From Streptomyces luteolus (GTDB lineage Bacteria; Actinomycetota; Actinomycetes; Streptomycetales; Streptomycetaceae), in the NCBI RefSeq assembly GCF_029968015.1, contig NZ_JASCIS010000037.1:18891-82890 (forward strand): 64,000 nucleotides of DNA, read 5' to 3'. Within the stretch, counting starts at the first letter, position 1, and each line of letters begins with the position of its first letter. The notes under the pieces are model-generated. The model was not told the DNA's origin, did not search any database, and saw only the letters and a program-made list of their open reading frames with translations. The position numbers and the translations under genes are program-made. This document shows positions 16,210 through 24,036 of this stretch, piece by piece.

Positions 16210-16248
16210 GGAGCCCCGCTCCGCCGCACGAAGCGGGGGCGAGGCTCC
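16210..16248 (-). terminator. terminator of the cold-shock gene
   Basis: Arms GGAGCCCCGCT (16210-16220) and AGCGGGGGCGAGGCTCC (16232-16248) pair with a small bulge; reading on the minus strand the stem is followed by TGCCTTTTGCC. Confidence 0.8.
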
Positions 16249-16298
16249 TTGGGTACTGCTATCCGTACCGGATCAGAACCGAGAGGTTCCTGGCCTGA

Positions 16299-16502
16299 TT
16301 AGGCCGGGGTGACGTTCTCGGCCTGCGGGCCCTTGGGGCCCTGCGTGACGTCGAACGTCACGGCCTGGTTCTCCTCGAGGGAGCGGAAGCCAGACGCGTT
16401 GATCGCGGAGTAGTGGACGAAGACATCCGGGCCGCCGCCTTCCTGGGCGATGAAGCCAAAGCCCTTTTCAGCGTTGAACCACTTCACGGTTCCGGTAGCC
16501 AT
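16299..16502 (-). CDS. Cold-shock protein (CspA family)
   Basis: 67-aa single cold-shock domain with both RNA-binding motifs: K-G-F-G-F-I (RNP1, residues 13-18) and V-F-V-H-Y (RNP2, 27-31), and N-terminal W-F-N-A-E. It binds single-stranded nucleic acid and acts as an RNA chaperone. The full-length match and GGAGG 8 bases before the ATG make this certain. Upstream, TTGACA (16557-16552 on the minus strand) is a perfect -35, though the -10 is unclear. Further upstream lies a separate hairpin with a T-rich tail. Confidence 0.96.
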   Translation of the reverse strand: MATGTVKWFNAEKGFGFIAQEGGGPDVFVHYSAINASGFRSLEENQAVTFDVTQGPKGPQAENVTPA

Positions 16503-16561
16503 AAAGCCCTCCTATGGGCCAAAGAGTGTCCCTGCTCCAGAACCCCACGCGTGTCAAGCAC

Positions 16562-16650
16562 AACCGCAAAAGTCTGAAAACGACGAGAGCCCGCGGTCAC
16601 ATGCTCCGCAGGCTCTGTACTGCAAGGGAAACTAAACTGCAACTTGCGGC
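16562..16650 (-). ncRNA. candidate small RNA or attenuator upstream of the cold-shock gene
   Basis: On the minus strand a -10 like TAGGCT (16657-16652) is followed by a hairpin (GAGCC at 16615-16611 pairing through to GGGCTC at 16592-16587) and then CGTTTTCAGACTTTT, the form of an intrinsic terminator. No gene lies between promoter and hairpin. It could be an ~80-nt sRNA, or a premature terminator in a long cold-shock mRNA leader. Not matched to a known family. Confidence 0.35.
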
Positions 16651-16815
16651 GAGCCTAGCACGCAGGCGGCCGTAAGCGATAGAGGGCAAGATCACGTCAC
16701 CCGGATGTCTGAGAAACGGCACGAACTCGTTGACATCCGTGCATCCGGCGGACGCCGGGCCGTCTCGTCGAGGACGCGTGGCGGCCCCAGGCGAGGCTCC
16801 GTATCGCGCGGGGGC

Positions 16816-16821
16816 TAGCCT
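16816..16821 (+). promoter_or_regulatory. putative -10 box of mqnA (leaderless)
   Basis: TAGCCT ends 6 bases before the GTG at 16828, and no Shine-Dalgarno is present, so the mRNA probably begins at the start codon. The -35 is unclear. Confidence 0.45.
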
Positions 16822-16827
16822 CGCGAT

Positions 16828-17679
16828 GTGGACAATTCTCCTCGCAACCGCCCGCGCGTCGGGCACATCCAGTTCCTGAACTGCCTGCCCCTGTACTGGG
16901 GTCTCGCGCGGACGGGAACCCTGCTCGACCTGGAGCTCACGAAGGACACCCCGGAGAAGCTCAGCGAGCGGCTCGTACGCGGTGATCTGGACATCGCCCC
17001 GATCACCCTCGTGGAATTCCTCAAGAACTCCGAGCAGCTCGTGGCCATGCCGGACATCGCCGTGGGCTGCGACGGACCCGTGATGTCCTGCGTGATCGTG
17101 TCGCAGCTGCCGCTCGACCGGCTCGACGGGGCCCGGGTCGCGCTCGGCTCCACGTCCCGCACCTCCGTACGGCTGGCACAGCTGCTGCTCGCCGAGAGCG
17201 TCGGCGTCACGCCCGACTACTACACGTGCCCGCCCGACCTCGGCCTGATGATGCGCGAGGCGGACGCCGCCGTGCTCATCGGGGACGCGGCGCTGCGCGC
17301 CAACCTGCACGACGGGCCGCGCCTCGGCCTCCAGGTCCACGACCTCGGGCGGATGTGGAAGGACTGGACGGGCCTGCCGTTCGTCTTCGCCGTCTGGGCC
17401 GCCCGGCGCGACTACCTTGAGCGCGAGCCCGAGGTGGTGCACAAGGTGCACGAGGCGTTCCTCGCCTCCCGGGACGTCTCCCTGGAGGAGGTCACCAAGG
17501 TCGCCGAGCAGGCCGCGCGCTGGGAGAGCTTCGACGCGGGCGTCCTGGAGCGCTACTTCACGACGCTCGACTTCCGCTTCGGCCCCGACCAGCTCGCCGG
17601 AGTGCGCGAGTTCGCCCGCCGGGTCGGTCCCAGCACCGGTTTCGACGCGGACGTACGGGTCGACCTGCTGCGGGCCTGA
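16828..17679 (+). CDS. mqnA: Chorismate dehydratase (menaquinone futalosine pathway)
   Basis: 283-aa protein of the MqnA/MqnD fold (periplasmic-binding-protein-like, used here as an enzyme). It dehydrates chorismate to 3-[(1-carboxyvinyl)oxy]benzoate, the first committed futalosine step. Seen in sequence: V-G-H-I-Q-F-L-N-C-L-P-L-Y near the N-terminus, D-I-A-P-I-T-L-V-E-F-L, S-R-T-S-V-R-L, and L-P-F-V-F-A-V-W-A-A. Length fits the family. S. coelicolor MqnA is SCO4506 and lies next to a cold-shock gene, as here. GTG start, probably leaderless. The next gene encodes a kinase 96 bp downstream. Confidence 0.94.
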   Translation: MDNSPRNRPRVGHIQFLNCLPLYWGLARTGTLLDLELTKDTPEKLSERLVRGDLDIAPITLVEFLKNSEQLVAMPDIAVGCDGPVMSCVIVSQLPLDRLDGARVALGSTSRTSVRLAQLLLAESVGVTPDYYTCPPDLGLMMREADAAVLIGDAALRANLHDGPRLGLQVHDLGRMWKDWTGLPFVFAVWAARRDYLEREPEVVHKVHEAFLASRDVSLEEVTKVAEQAARWESFDAGVLERYFTTLDFRFGPDQLAGVREFARRVGPSTGFDADVRVDLLRA

Positions 17680-17775
17680 TTCGCCCCGGTCCCGCCCCTG
17701 GTCCGCCCCGCACCCTCTCCCCGTAGGCTGCTGGGGGACGGGCGGGACAACGCGGGACAACGGGGGAGGGGCCTC

Positions 17776-19542
17776 ATGCAGCCGCTGGATGCCGGAGAGC
17801 CGACCGTCGTCGGGCCGTACCGGCTGCTCGGCCGACTCGGCGCGGGGGGCATGGGCCGGGTCTACCTGGGGCGCAGCTCCGGCGGTCGCACCGTCGCCGT
17901 CAAGGTCGTCCATCCGCACTTCGCGCTCGACGAGGAGTTCCGCGCCCGCTTCCGGCGCGAGGTCGACGCCGCGCGCCGGGTCGGCGGAGCCTGGACGGCG
18001 CCCGTGCTCGACGCCGACCCGGAGGCCTCGGTGCCCTGGGTCGCCACCGGGTACGTCGCCGGACCGCCGCTGAACCGTGCCGTGGGCGAGCGCGGTGTGC
18101 TGCCCTCGCTGCCCGAGCAGGCGGTACGCGTCCTGGGCGCGGGCCTGGCCGAATCGCTCGCCGCGGTGCACGCCCTCGGCCTCGTCCACCGTGACGTGAA
18201 GCCGTCCAACGTGCTGCTCACCCTGGACGGCCCGCGCCTGATCGACTTCGGCATCGCCCGCGCGACCGACGGGACCGCCTCGCTGACCTCGACCGGCGTC
18301 TCCGTGGGCTCGCCCGGCTACATGGCGCCCGAGCAGATCCTCGGCAAGGGCGTCATCGGCGCCGCCGACGTCTTCTCGCTCGGCGCGGTCCTGGCGTACG
18401 CGGCGACGGGCGGCGCCCCCTTCGCCGGTGACTCTTCGGCCGCGCTGCTCTACAAGGTGGTCCACGAGGAGCCCGAACTCCACCTCCCGGAAGGGGAGTT
18501 GCGCGCGCTCGTCGCCGACTGCCTGGCCAAGGACCCGGCCGCCCGACCCGTGCCCGAGGAGATCGCCCGGCGGCTCGCGCCCGAGGGCGCCGCGGCCCTC
18601 GCGGTCTCCGGCTGGCTGCCCGGGCCGCTGGTCGAGCAGGTCAGCCGCAGCGCCGTCAGCCTCCTCGACCTGGAGGCCCACCCCGAACCGGCCTCGGGGC
18701 TCGTGGAGTTCAGCAGCCCCTCGGTGGGCCGGCCGCCCGCGCCCACCGACGCGGGCACCGGGCCCGGATCCACGAGCACCGGCTCGGTCGGCGGCCCCGC
18801 CTCCCGCCACTTCGACCCGCGCAGCGCCGAGCCCCCGCCGCCCGGCGTGCCCGGTTTCGGGCCGCCCGACCCGACGTACGCCGAGGACGCCGCCCGGCAC
18901 GCCACCGCCACCTCGGCCTCCTCCTCCGGCGGGCCGGAAGGGGCCGGTGCCGTACCGCCGCAGCGCGGCCGTCTGGCCGTGACCGTGGACGCGGGCAGCG
19001 CGCCGGGCGAGGGCGGCCGGGGGCGGCGGATGAGCTGCACCGTGGCGCTCGCGGTCACGGGGGCGCTCGCCGCCGTCACCCTCGGCGGGGTGTTCATGTC
19101 CGGGATGCTGCCCGGCGGCGACGCTGACAACAGCGCGGGCAAGAAGCCACCGGCGGACAGCAGCCAGAAGCCCGGTCAGCCGCCCGGCCAGGCCATTCCG
19201 AAGCGCTATCTCGGCACCTGGGAGGGCAAGGCCGAGGCCCTGGACGGGGCGCTGCCGTCCGGCACGGTCCGGGTCGTCGTCGAACAGGCCCGTCCCGGCG
19301 AGGAGTTCGGCACCGCGAGCATGACGGACGAGCTGGGCCTGAGCACCTGCACGGACGTCCTGATCCTGAAGAAGGCCACGGAGAAGGAGATCGTCGCCAC
19401 GGGCCGCGCCAAGGTGAAGGGCGACGCCCGCTGCACGGACAACGACCACACGGTCCGCCTCACCCCGGTCGGCGACGACCTGGAGTACACGTCGGAGAAC
19501 CCGGCGGGCGGAAACCCGAAGGCACGGCTGTCCCGGCGCTAG
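17776..19542 (+). CDS. Membrane Ser/Thr protein kinase (Hanks type)
   Basis: 588-aa kinase. The kinase domain spans about 1-270: G-A-G-G-M-G-R-V-Y (P-loop, 22-30), K43 in A-V-K-V-V, H-R-D140-V-K-P-S-N, D157-F-G, and A-P-E-Q. All catalytic residues are present. A Pro/Ser/Gly-rich juxtamembrane linker (about 300-415) leads to one transmembrane helix (about 420-440). An extracellular ~130-aa domain follows with two Cys (T-C-T-D and R-C-T-D), opening K-R-Y-L-G-T-W-E-G. It lacks PASTA repeats, so it is not a PknB-type muropeptide sensor; the ligand is unknown. GGGGGAGGGG precedes the ATG. It lies between mqnA and mqnC, but no functional link is shown. Confidence 0.93.
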   Translation: MQPLDAGEPTVVGPYRLLGRLGAGGMGRVYLGRSSGGRTVAVKVVHPHFALDEEFRARFRREVDAARRVGGAWTAPVLDADPEASVPWVATGYVAGPPLNRAVGERGVLPSLPEQAVRVLGAGLAESLAAVHALGLVHRDVKPSNVLLTLDGPRLIDFGIARATDGTASLTSTGVSVGSPGYMAPEQILGKGVIGAADVFSLGAVLAYAATGGAPFAGDSSAALLYKVVHEEPELHLPEGELRALVADCLAKDPAARPVPEEIARRLAPEGAAALAVSGWLPGPLVEQVSRSAVSLLDLEAHPEPASGLVEFSSPSVGRPPAPTDAGTGPGSTSTGSVGGPASRHFDPRSAEPPPPGVPGFGPPDPTYAEDAARHATATSASSSGGPEGAGAVPPQRGRLAVTVDAGSAPGEGGRGRRMSCTVALAVTGALAAVTLGGVFMSGMLPGGDADNSAGKKPPADSSQKPGQPPGQAIPKRYLGTWEGKAEALDGALPSGTVRVVVEQARPGEEFGTASMTDELGLSTCTDVLILKKATEKEIVATGRAKVKGDARCTDNDHTVRLTPVGDDLEYTSENPAGGNPKARLSRR

Positions 19543-19653
19543 AACCCGTCTCCGGCACGCACGCGGGGCCTCGCAGTGGGGGTGTCGTACCCCTGGCGTA
19601 CGCTGGATCAGTCCGCGCGTAAGACCGCCTGAAACCGCCTGAAAGGGACCCCG

Positions 19654-20853
19654 GTGACCGAGAAGGCCTCCCTCCAGTCCATTCTCGACCGTGCCGCCGA
19701 GGGCGGGCGGATCACCCCGGAAGAGGCCCTCGACCTCTACCGCTCCGCGCCGCTGCACGCGCTCGGCCGCGCCGCCGACGCCGCGCGCAAGCTGAGGTAC
19801 GCGGGCACGGAGCACATCGCGACGTACATCATCGAGCGCAACATCAACTACACGAACGTCTGCGTGACGGCGTGCAAGTTCTGCGCGTTCTACGCCGCCC
19901 CGAAGGACAAGAAGAAGGGCTGGACCCGCGACCTCGACGACATCCTGCGCCGCTGCGCGGAGACCGTCGAACTGGGCGGCACCCAGGTCATGTTCCAGGG
20001 CGGCCACCACCCGGACTTCGGCGTCGAGTACTACGAGGAGCACTTCTCGGCGATCAAGAAGGCCTACCCGCAGCTGGTCATCCACTCCCTCGGCGCCTCC
20101 GAGGTCGAGCACATGGCGCGGATCTCCGGGGTCAGCGCCGAGGACGCGATCCGGCGGATCCACGCGGCTGGTCTCGACTCCTTCGCGGGCGCCGGTGCCG
20201 AGTTGCTCCCGGCCCGGCCGCGCAAGGCGATCGCGCCGCTCAAGGAGTCCGGCGAGCGCTGGCTGGAGATCATGGAGCTCGCCCACAACCTCGGCGTGGA
20301 GTCCACCTCCACGATGCTGATGGGCACGGGCGAGACCAACGCCGAGCGCATCGAGCACCTGCGCATGATCCGCGACGTCCAGGACCGGACGGGCGGCTTC
20401 CGCGCCTTCATCCCGTACACGTACCAGCCCGAGAACAACCACCTCAAGGGCCGGACGCAGGCGACGATCTTCGAGTACCTGCGGATGATCGCCATCGCCC
20501 GCCTCTTCCTCGACAACGTCGCGCACATCCAGGGCTCCTGGCTGACCACCGGCAAGGAGATCGGCCAGCTCACCCTGCACTACGGCGCGGACGACCTCGG
20601 CTCGGTCATGCTGGAGGAGAACGTCGTCTCCTCGGCCGGCGCCAAGCACCGCTCCAACCTGCAGGAGATCATCGAGATGATCCGCACGGCGGACCGCGTC
20701 CCGGCCCAGCGCACGACGACGTACGAGCACATCGTGGTCCACGACGACCCGGCCAACGACCCGGTCGACGCGCGCGTCGCCTCGCACATCTCGTCCATCG
20801 CGATCGAGGGCGGCACGGCCCACCCCGAGCTCAAGCTGCTCTCCTCCAACTGA
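19654..20853 (+). CDS. mqnC: Cyclic dehypoxanthinyl futalosine synthase (radical SAM)
   Basis: 399-aa radical SAM enzyme. The cluster motif is C70-V-T-A-C74-K-F-C77 (CxxxCxxC). MqnC cyclises dehypoxanthinyl futalosine to the bicyclic naphthoate precursor. The G-G-x-H-P motif (F-Q-G-G-H-H-P-D), S-L-G-A-S-E-V, and E-N-N-H-L-K near the C-terminal half match MqnC rather than MqnE. S. coelicolor MqnC is SCO4550. GTG start with AAAGGGA 9 bases upstream. It is followed 7 bp later by an amidohydrolase-like gene, then menG. Confidence 0.94.
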   Translation: MTEKASLQSILDRAAEGGRITPEEALDLYRSAPLHALGRAADAARKLRYAGTEHIATYIIERNINYTNVCVTACKFCAFYAAPKDKKKGWTRDLDDILRRCAETVELGGTQVMFQGGHHPDFGVEYYEEHFSAIKKAYPQLVIHSLGASEVEHMARISGVSAEDAIRRIHAAGLDSFAGAGAELLPARPRKAIAPLKESGERWLEIMELAHNLGVESTSTMLMGTGETNAERIEHLRMIRDVQDRTGGFRAFIPYTYQPENNHLKGRTQATIFEYLRMIAIARLFLDNVAHIQGSWLTTGKEIGQLTLHYGADDLGSVMLEENVVSSAGAKHRSNLQEIIEMIRTADRVPAQRTTTYEHIVVHDDPANDPVDARVASHISSIAIEGGTAHPELKLLSSN

Positions 20854-20860
20854 GCCGTAC

Positions 20861-21460
20861 GTGCTGACACTTCACGTCGCCGAGGCGTCCCCGGAGGCGG
20901 CCGTCCTGGTCGACGGCGCGACGATCGCCGCACTCGGCCCGTACGAGGAGCTGGCCGCCGCCGACCCACAGGCGCGGGTGCGGCGGTGGCCCGGCATCCT
21001 CACGCCGGGCCTGCTCAACCCGTACGGCCCGGAGATCCTGGAGGGCACGTACCACCCCGATCCGCGCGAGGCCGACACCCTCGGCACCGCGCCGATCGGC
21101 GGCGAGCGGGCCCGCGCACTGTTCCGTGCCGAACCGGCCCGGCTCGGTGCGAGCGCGCGGCGCGGCGTGCAGCGGCTGTTCGCCCACGGCACGGTGGCGA
21201 TCGCCGGTGAGCTGCGCTCGCGCACGGTCGTGGACGCGGTCCGCCGCGCGGGCCTCGCCGTGGGCCAGCGCCCGGACCGGCTGCCCGGTCCCGTGTCCCT
21301 GTCCCCGACCCCGCTGGTGCTGCTGCCACCGCTGACGGTGGGCGGCCCGGCCCGCTTCGCGATCTTCGACGTCCCGGACCGCGCGGAACTGGTCCGCCGG
21401 GGGGCGGGTACGTGCGTGGCGACGGTGGTCGGCGGACGGCTGGTCTACCGGGGGCGCTGA
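20861..21460 (+). CDS. Imidazolonepropionase-like (amidohydrolase-composite) protein without metal site
   Basis: 199-aa protein. The N-terminus (A-V-L-V-D-G-A-T-I-A-A-L-G-P-Y...P-G-I-L-T-P-G-L-L-N) and C-terminus (V-A-T-V-V-G-G-R-L-V-Y-R-G-R) form the composite beta-sandwich that frames amidohydrolase barrels. The P-G-hydrophobic tract should be followed by the HxH metal motif, but here reads N-P-Y-G-P-E. It is about half the length of a full amidohydrolase (~400 aa), so most of the TIM barrel and its metal ligands are missing. Classical hydrolase activity is unlikely. It starts 7 bp after mqnC, so it is co-transcribed. Some bacteria use an amidohydrolase-family aminofutalosine deaminase (MqnX), so a degenerate or accessory role in that pathway is conceivable. 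Confidence 0.75.
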   Translation: MLTLHVAEASPEAAVLVDGATIAALGPYEELAAADPQARVRRWPGILTPGLLNPYGPEILEGTYHPDPREADTLGTAPIGGERARALFRAEPARLGASARRGVQRLFAHGTVAIAGELRSRTVVDAVRRAGLAVGQRPDRLPGPVSLSPTPLVLLPPLTVGGPARFAIFDVPDRAELVRRGAGTCVATVVGGRLVYRGR

Positions 21461-21495
21461 GCCGCTGTTTCGCCTTCATCTGCGGGTCCGTCGTG

Positions 21496-21609
21496 GCTGG
21501 TCGCGCAGTTCCCCGCGCCCCTGAGATGCGCACTCCGTGCGGCATCTCCCCCGGGGGAAGGCCGCGCGCAGCGCATGCCTTCAGGGGCGCGGGGAACTGC
21601 GCGACCAGC
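21496..21609. repeat. 29-bp perfect inverted repeat built from the dispersed element
   Basis: The 29 bases at 21496-21524 are the exact reverse complement of 21581-21609, with a 56-bp gap that itself holds shorter dyads (GAAGGC/GCCTTC at the ends of 21557-21582). Both arms are copies of the dispersed repeat core. It lies between the amidohydrolase-like gene and menG. Confidence 0.9.
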
Positions 21610-21706
21610 AACAACGGGCCAGCAGCCGCCGATGAAACCGCACTGGGCAGACGCCCCGGCGTAGGCGGCCACGAACCACGCCCCGCACCCTGCTTGAATG
21701 GGGTAC

Positions 21707-22402
21707 GTGACCCGCGCAACTTTGGACAAGCAGCCGCACGAAGTCGCCGAGATGTTCGACGACGTCGCCGAGAAGTACGACCTCACCAACGACGTCCTCT
21801 CCCTCGGCCAGGCCCGGCTCTGGCGCAAGGAGGTCGCGAAGGCCGTGGACGCGCGGCCCGCGCAGAAGATCCTCGACCTCGCCGCCGGCACCGCCACCTC
21901 CTCGCAGCCGTTCGTGCGGGCCGGTGCGTACGTCGTGCCCTGCGACTTCTCCCTCGGCATGCTCAGCGTCGGCAAGCAGCGCCACCCGCACCTGCCGTTC
22001 ACGGCGGGCGACGCGACCCGGCTGCCGTTCGCCGACGACTCCTTCGACGCGGTGACCATCTCCTTCGGGCTGCGCAACGTCCAGGAGACGGACCAGGCCC
22101 TGCGCGAGCTGTACCGCGTGACCAAGCCCGGCGGACGCGTCGTCATCTGCGAGTTCAGCCAGCCGACTTGGGCCCCGTTCCGCACCGTCTACACCGAGTA
22201 CCTGATGCGCGCGCTGCCGCCCGTGGCCCGCACGGTCTCGTCCAACCCGGACGCGTACGTCTATCTCGCCGAGTCGATCCGCGACTGGCCGGACCAGCCC
22301 GCGCTCGCCTCGCGGCTGCAGTCGGCCGGCTGGTCCAAGGTCGCCTGGCGGAACCTCACCGGCGGCATCGTGGCCCTGCACCGGGGCTTCAAGCCGGCCT
22401 GA
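21707..22402 (+). CDS. menG: Demethylmenaquinone methyltransferase
   Basis: 231-aa class I SAM-dependent methyltransferase of the UbiE/MenG family; it C-methylates demethylmenaquinone in the last step to menaquinone. Signatures: M-F-D-D-V-A-E-K-Y-D-L-T-N-D near the N-terminus, the SAM loop D-L-A-A-G-T-A-T-S, D-D-S-F-D-A-V-T-I-S-F-G-L-R-N, and the C-terminal W-R-N-L-T-G-G-I-V-A-L-H. GTG 21707 (M-T-R-A-T-L-D) fits the family start better than ATG 21698; a -10-like TTGAAT at 21694-21699 suggests a leaderless mRNA. It completes the menaquinone genes mqnE, mqnA and mqnC nearby. Confidence 0.94.
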   Translation: MTRATLDKQPHEVAEMFDDVAEKYDLTNDVLSLGQARLWRKEVAKAVDARPAQKILDLAAGTATSSQPFVRAGAYVVPCDFSLGMLSVGKQRHPHLPFTAGDATRLPFADDSFDAVTISFGLRNVQETDQALRELYRVTKPGGRVVICEFSQPTWAPFRTVYTEYLMRALPPVARTVSSNPDAYVYLAESIRDWPDQPALASRLQSAGWSKVAWRNLTGGIVALHRGFKPA

Positions 22403-22434
22403 GCGCGGTGCCGGAGGAGTACCCGGAGGAGCAC

Positions 22435-23355
22435 GTGGACTTCCCTCAGCTGAAGGCCGTCCTGGAGCAGATCGCCGACGAGGTGGGCGCGCTGCCCGGC
22501 CGGGGCCGCAGCGCCGACTACATCCCCGCGCTCGCCGGGGTCGACCCGAACCGCTTCGGGATGGCCTTCGCCGGCGTCGACGGCCGGGTGCACGGCGTGG
22601 GGGAGTGGCGGGTTCCGTTCTCCGTCCAGTCGATCACCAAGGTGTTCACGCTCGCCCTGGTCCTCGCCACGGACGGCGCCGGTCTCTGGGAGAGCGTCGG
22701 CCGCGAGCCCTCGGGCAACCCGTTCAACTCCCTCGTACAGCTGGAGTACGAGAACGGCATTCCACGCAATCCGTTCATCAACGCCGGTGCCCTCGTCGTC
22801 ACCGACCGGCTGCAGTCCCTGACCGGCGACGCGGGCGAGGAGCTGCTCGCCTTCCTGCGCGCCGAGAGCGGCAACCCGGACATCGGGTTCGACCTGGAGG
22901 TGGCCTCCTCCGAGACCGCGCACGGCGACCGCAACGCGGCCCTCGCCCACTTCATGGCCTCGTACGGCAATATCCGCCAGCCCGTGCCGACCCTCCTGAC
23001 GCACTACTTCCGGCAGTGCTCGATCGAGATGAGCTGCGCCGATCTCGCCCTGGCCACCGGCTTCCTGGCCCGGCACGGGGTGCGCGCCGACGGCGCCCGG
23101 CTCCTCACCCGCAGCGAGGCCAAGCAGATCAACGCGGTGATGATGACCTGCGGGACCTACGACGCTGCGGGCGAGTTCGCGTACCGCGTCGGGCTGCCCG
23201 GCAAGAGCGGCGTCGGCGGCGGGATCGTGGCCGTCGTACCGGGCCGGGGCACGCTGTGCGTGTGGAGCCCGGGGCTCGACGAGCGCGGCAACTCCGTTGC
23301 GGGCGTGGCCGCGCTCGACCGGTTCACGACGCTGACGGGACTGTCCGTGTTCTGA
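22435..23355 (+). CDS. glsA: Glutaminase A
   Basis: 306-aa serine-dependent glutaminase (beta-lactamase-like fold) that hydrolyses L-glutamine to glutamate and ammonia. Active-site S66-I-T-K69 (SxxK) lies in P-F-S-V-Q-S-I-T-K; G-N-P-F-N-S, N-P-F-I-N-A-G-A and the late K-S-G-V-G-G-G motif are all present. Length is normal. GTG 22435 with GGAGG 7 bases upstream was chosen; GTG 22408 would overlap a stronger Shine-Dalgarno and adds only nine residues. It starts 32 bp after menG and is probably in the same transcript. Confidence 0.93.
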   Translation: MDFPQLKAVLEQIADEVGALPGRGRSADYIPALAGVDPNRFGMAFAGVDGRVHGVGEWRVPFSVQSITKVFTLALVLATDGAGLWESVGREPSGNPFNSLVQLEYENGIPRNPFINAGALVVTDRLQSLTGDAGEELLAFLRAESGNPDIGFDLEVASSETAHGDRNAALAHFMASYGNIRQPVPTLLTHYFRQCSIEMSCADLALATGFLARHGVRADGARLLTRSEAKQINAVMMTCGTYDAAGEFAYRVGLPGKSGVGGGIVAVVPGRGTLCVWSPGLDERGNSVAGVAALDRFTTLTGLSVF

Positions 23356-23373
23356 CCGGCCCGTCCTGCGGTG

Positions 23374-23916
23374 TCAGAGCGCCAGCTTGAAGCAGTGCCC
23401 CTGGCGGCCCGACGGCGTCGTGTACGTCTCCGCGAGCTCCATGCCCAGGCGGCGGGTCACGGCGATCGAGCGCTCGTTCTCCGCGGCCACCATCGCCACC
23501 ACCTCGCTCACCCCGGCCGCCCGGACCCGCTCCAGGGTCGTACGCGCCGCGGCCGTCGCGTACCCGCGCCCCCAGGCCTCGCGGGCCAGGCGCCAGCCGA
23601 TCTCTATCGCGCCCGCGGGACCCCAGGCGTGCGGCCAGGGCTGGGCGCCGGTGAAGCCGAGCACCCGCCCCTCCTCGTCGAGCATCGTCCACAGGCAGAA
23701 GCCGAGCTCCGCGTCGTGCCGGCGCTGGCGGGCGGTCAGCTCCTCGTACACCGACGGCTCGGCCGCCTTGCCGCCGTGGAACTCCATGACCTCGGGGTGG
23801 TTGAACACCTGGTGCCAGGCGTACGCGTCCTCCTCGGTGGGGACGCGGAGCCTGACGGTGGGGGTGGGGGTGGGGGTGGGTGCGGGTGCGGCGGTGCTCG
23901 GCGTCGCTGACGTCAT
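23374..23916 (-). CDS. GNAT-family acetyltransferase (RimJ/RimL-like)
   Basis: 180-aa acetyltransferase of the RimJ/RimL subgroup: E-I-G-W-R-L-A-R-E-A-W-G-R-G-Y-A-T-A-A (motif A, acetyl-CoA pyrophosphate loop) and N-E-R-S-I-A-V-T-R-R-L-G-M (motif B) are clear. The N-terminus has a Thr/Pro dipeptide tract (P-T-P-T-P-T-P-T) ahead of the domain, probably disordered. ATG 23916 follows GAAGGG. It is convergent with glsA (19 bp apart) and divergent from the flavoprotein gene. The acceptor is unknown. Confidence 0.87.
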   Translation of the reverse strand: MTSATPSTAAPAPTPTPTPTVRLRVPTEEDAYAWHQVFNHPEVMEFHGGKAAEPSVYEELTARQRRHDAELGFCLWTMLDEEGRVLGFTGAQPWPHAWGPAGAIEIGWRLAREAWGRGYATAAARTTLERVRAAGVSEVVAMVAAENERSIAVTRRLGMELAETYTTPSGRQGHCFKLAL

Positions 23917-24036
23917 ACGAGGCAGCCCTTCGGTCCGTGATCGATACGCCCCCATAGACTGCCCATGTCCAGTGCGCTTCGGCACGTGAGTATGCCGAGA
24001 GCCGAACTCCACACTCCGAAACCGGGGAGATCAGCC

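Larger units (their letters stand above)
16503..16827. other. 325-bp divergent region between cold-shock gene and mqnA
   Basis: Contains the cold-shock gene leader, the candidate small RNA and its promoter, and the mqnA -10 at 16816-16821. A TTGACA also occurs on the plus strand at 16730-16735 without a matching -10. No coding sequence is supported. Confidence 0.6.

Noticed and set aside
16597..20823. A 1408-codon open frame on the minus strand
   Set aside because: Antisense to mqnA, the kinase and mqnC, which have clear motifs on the other strand.
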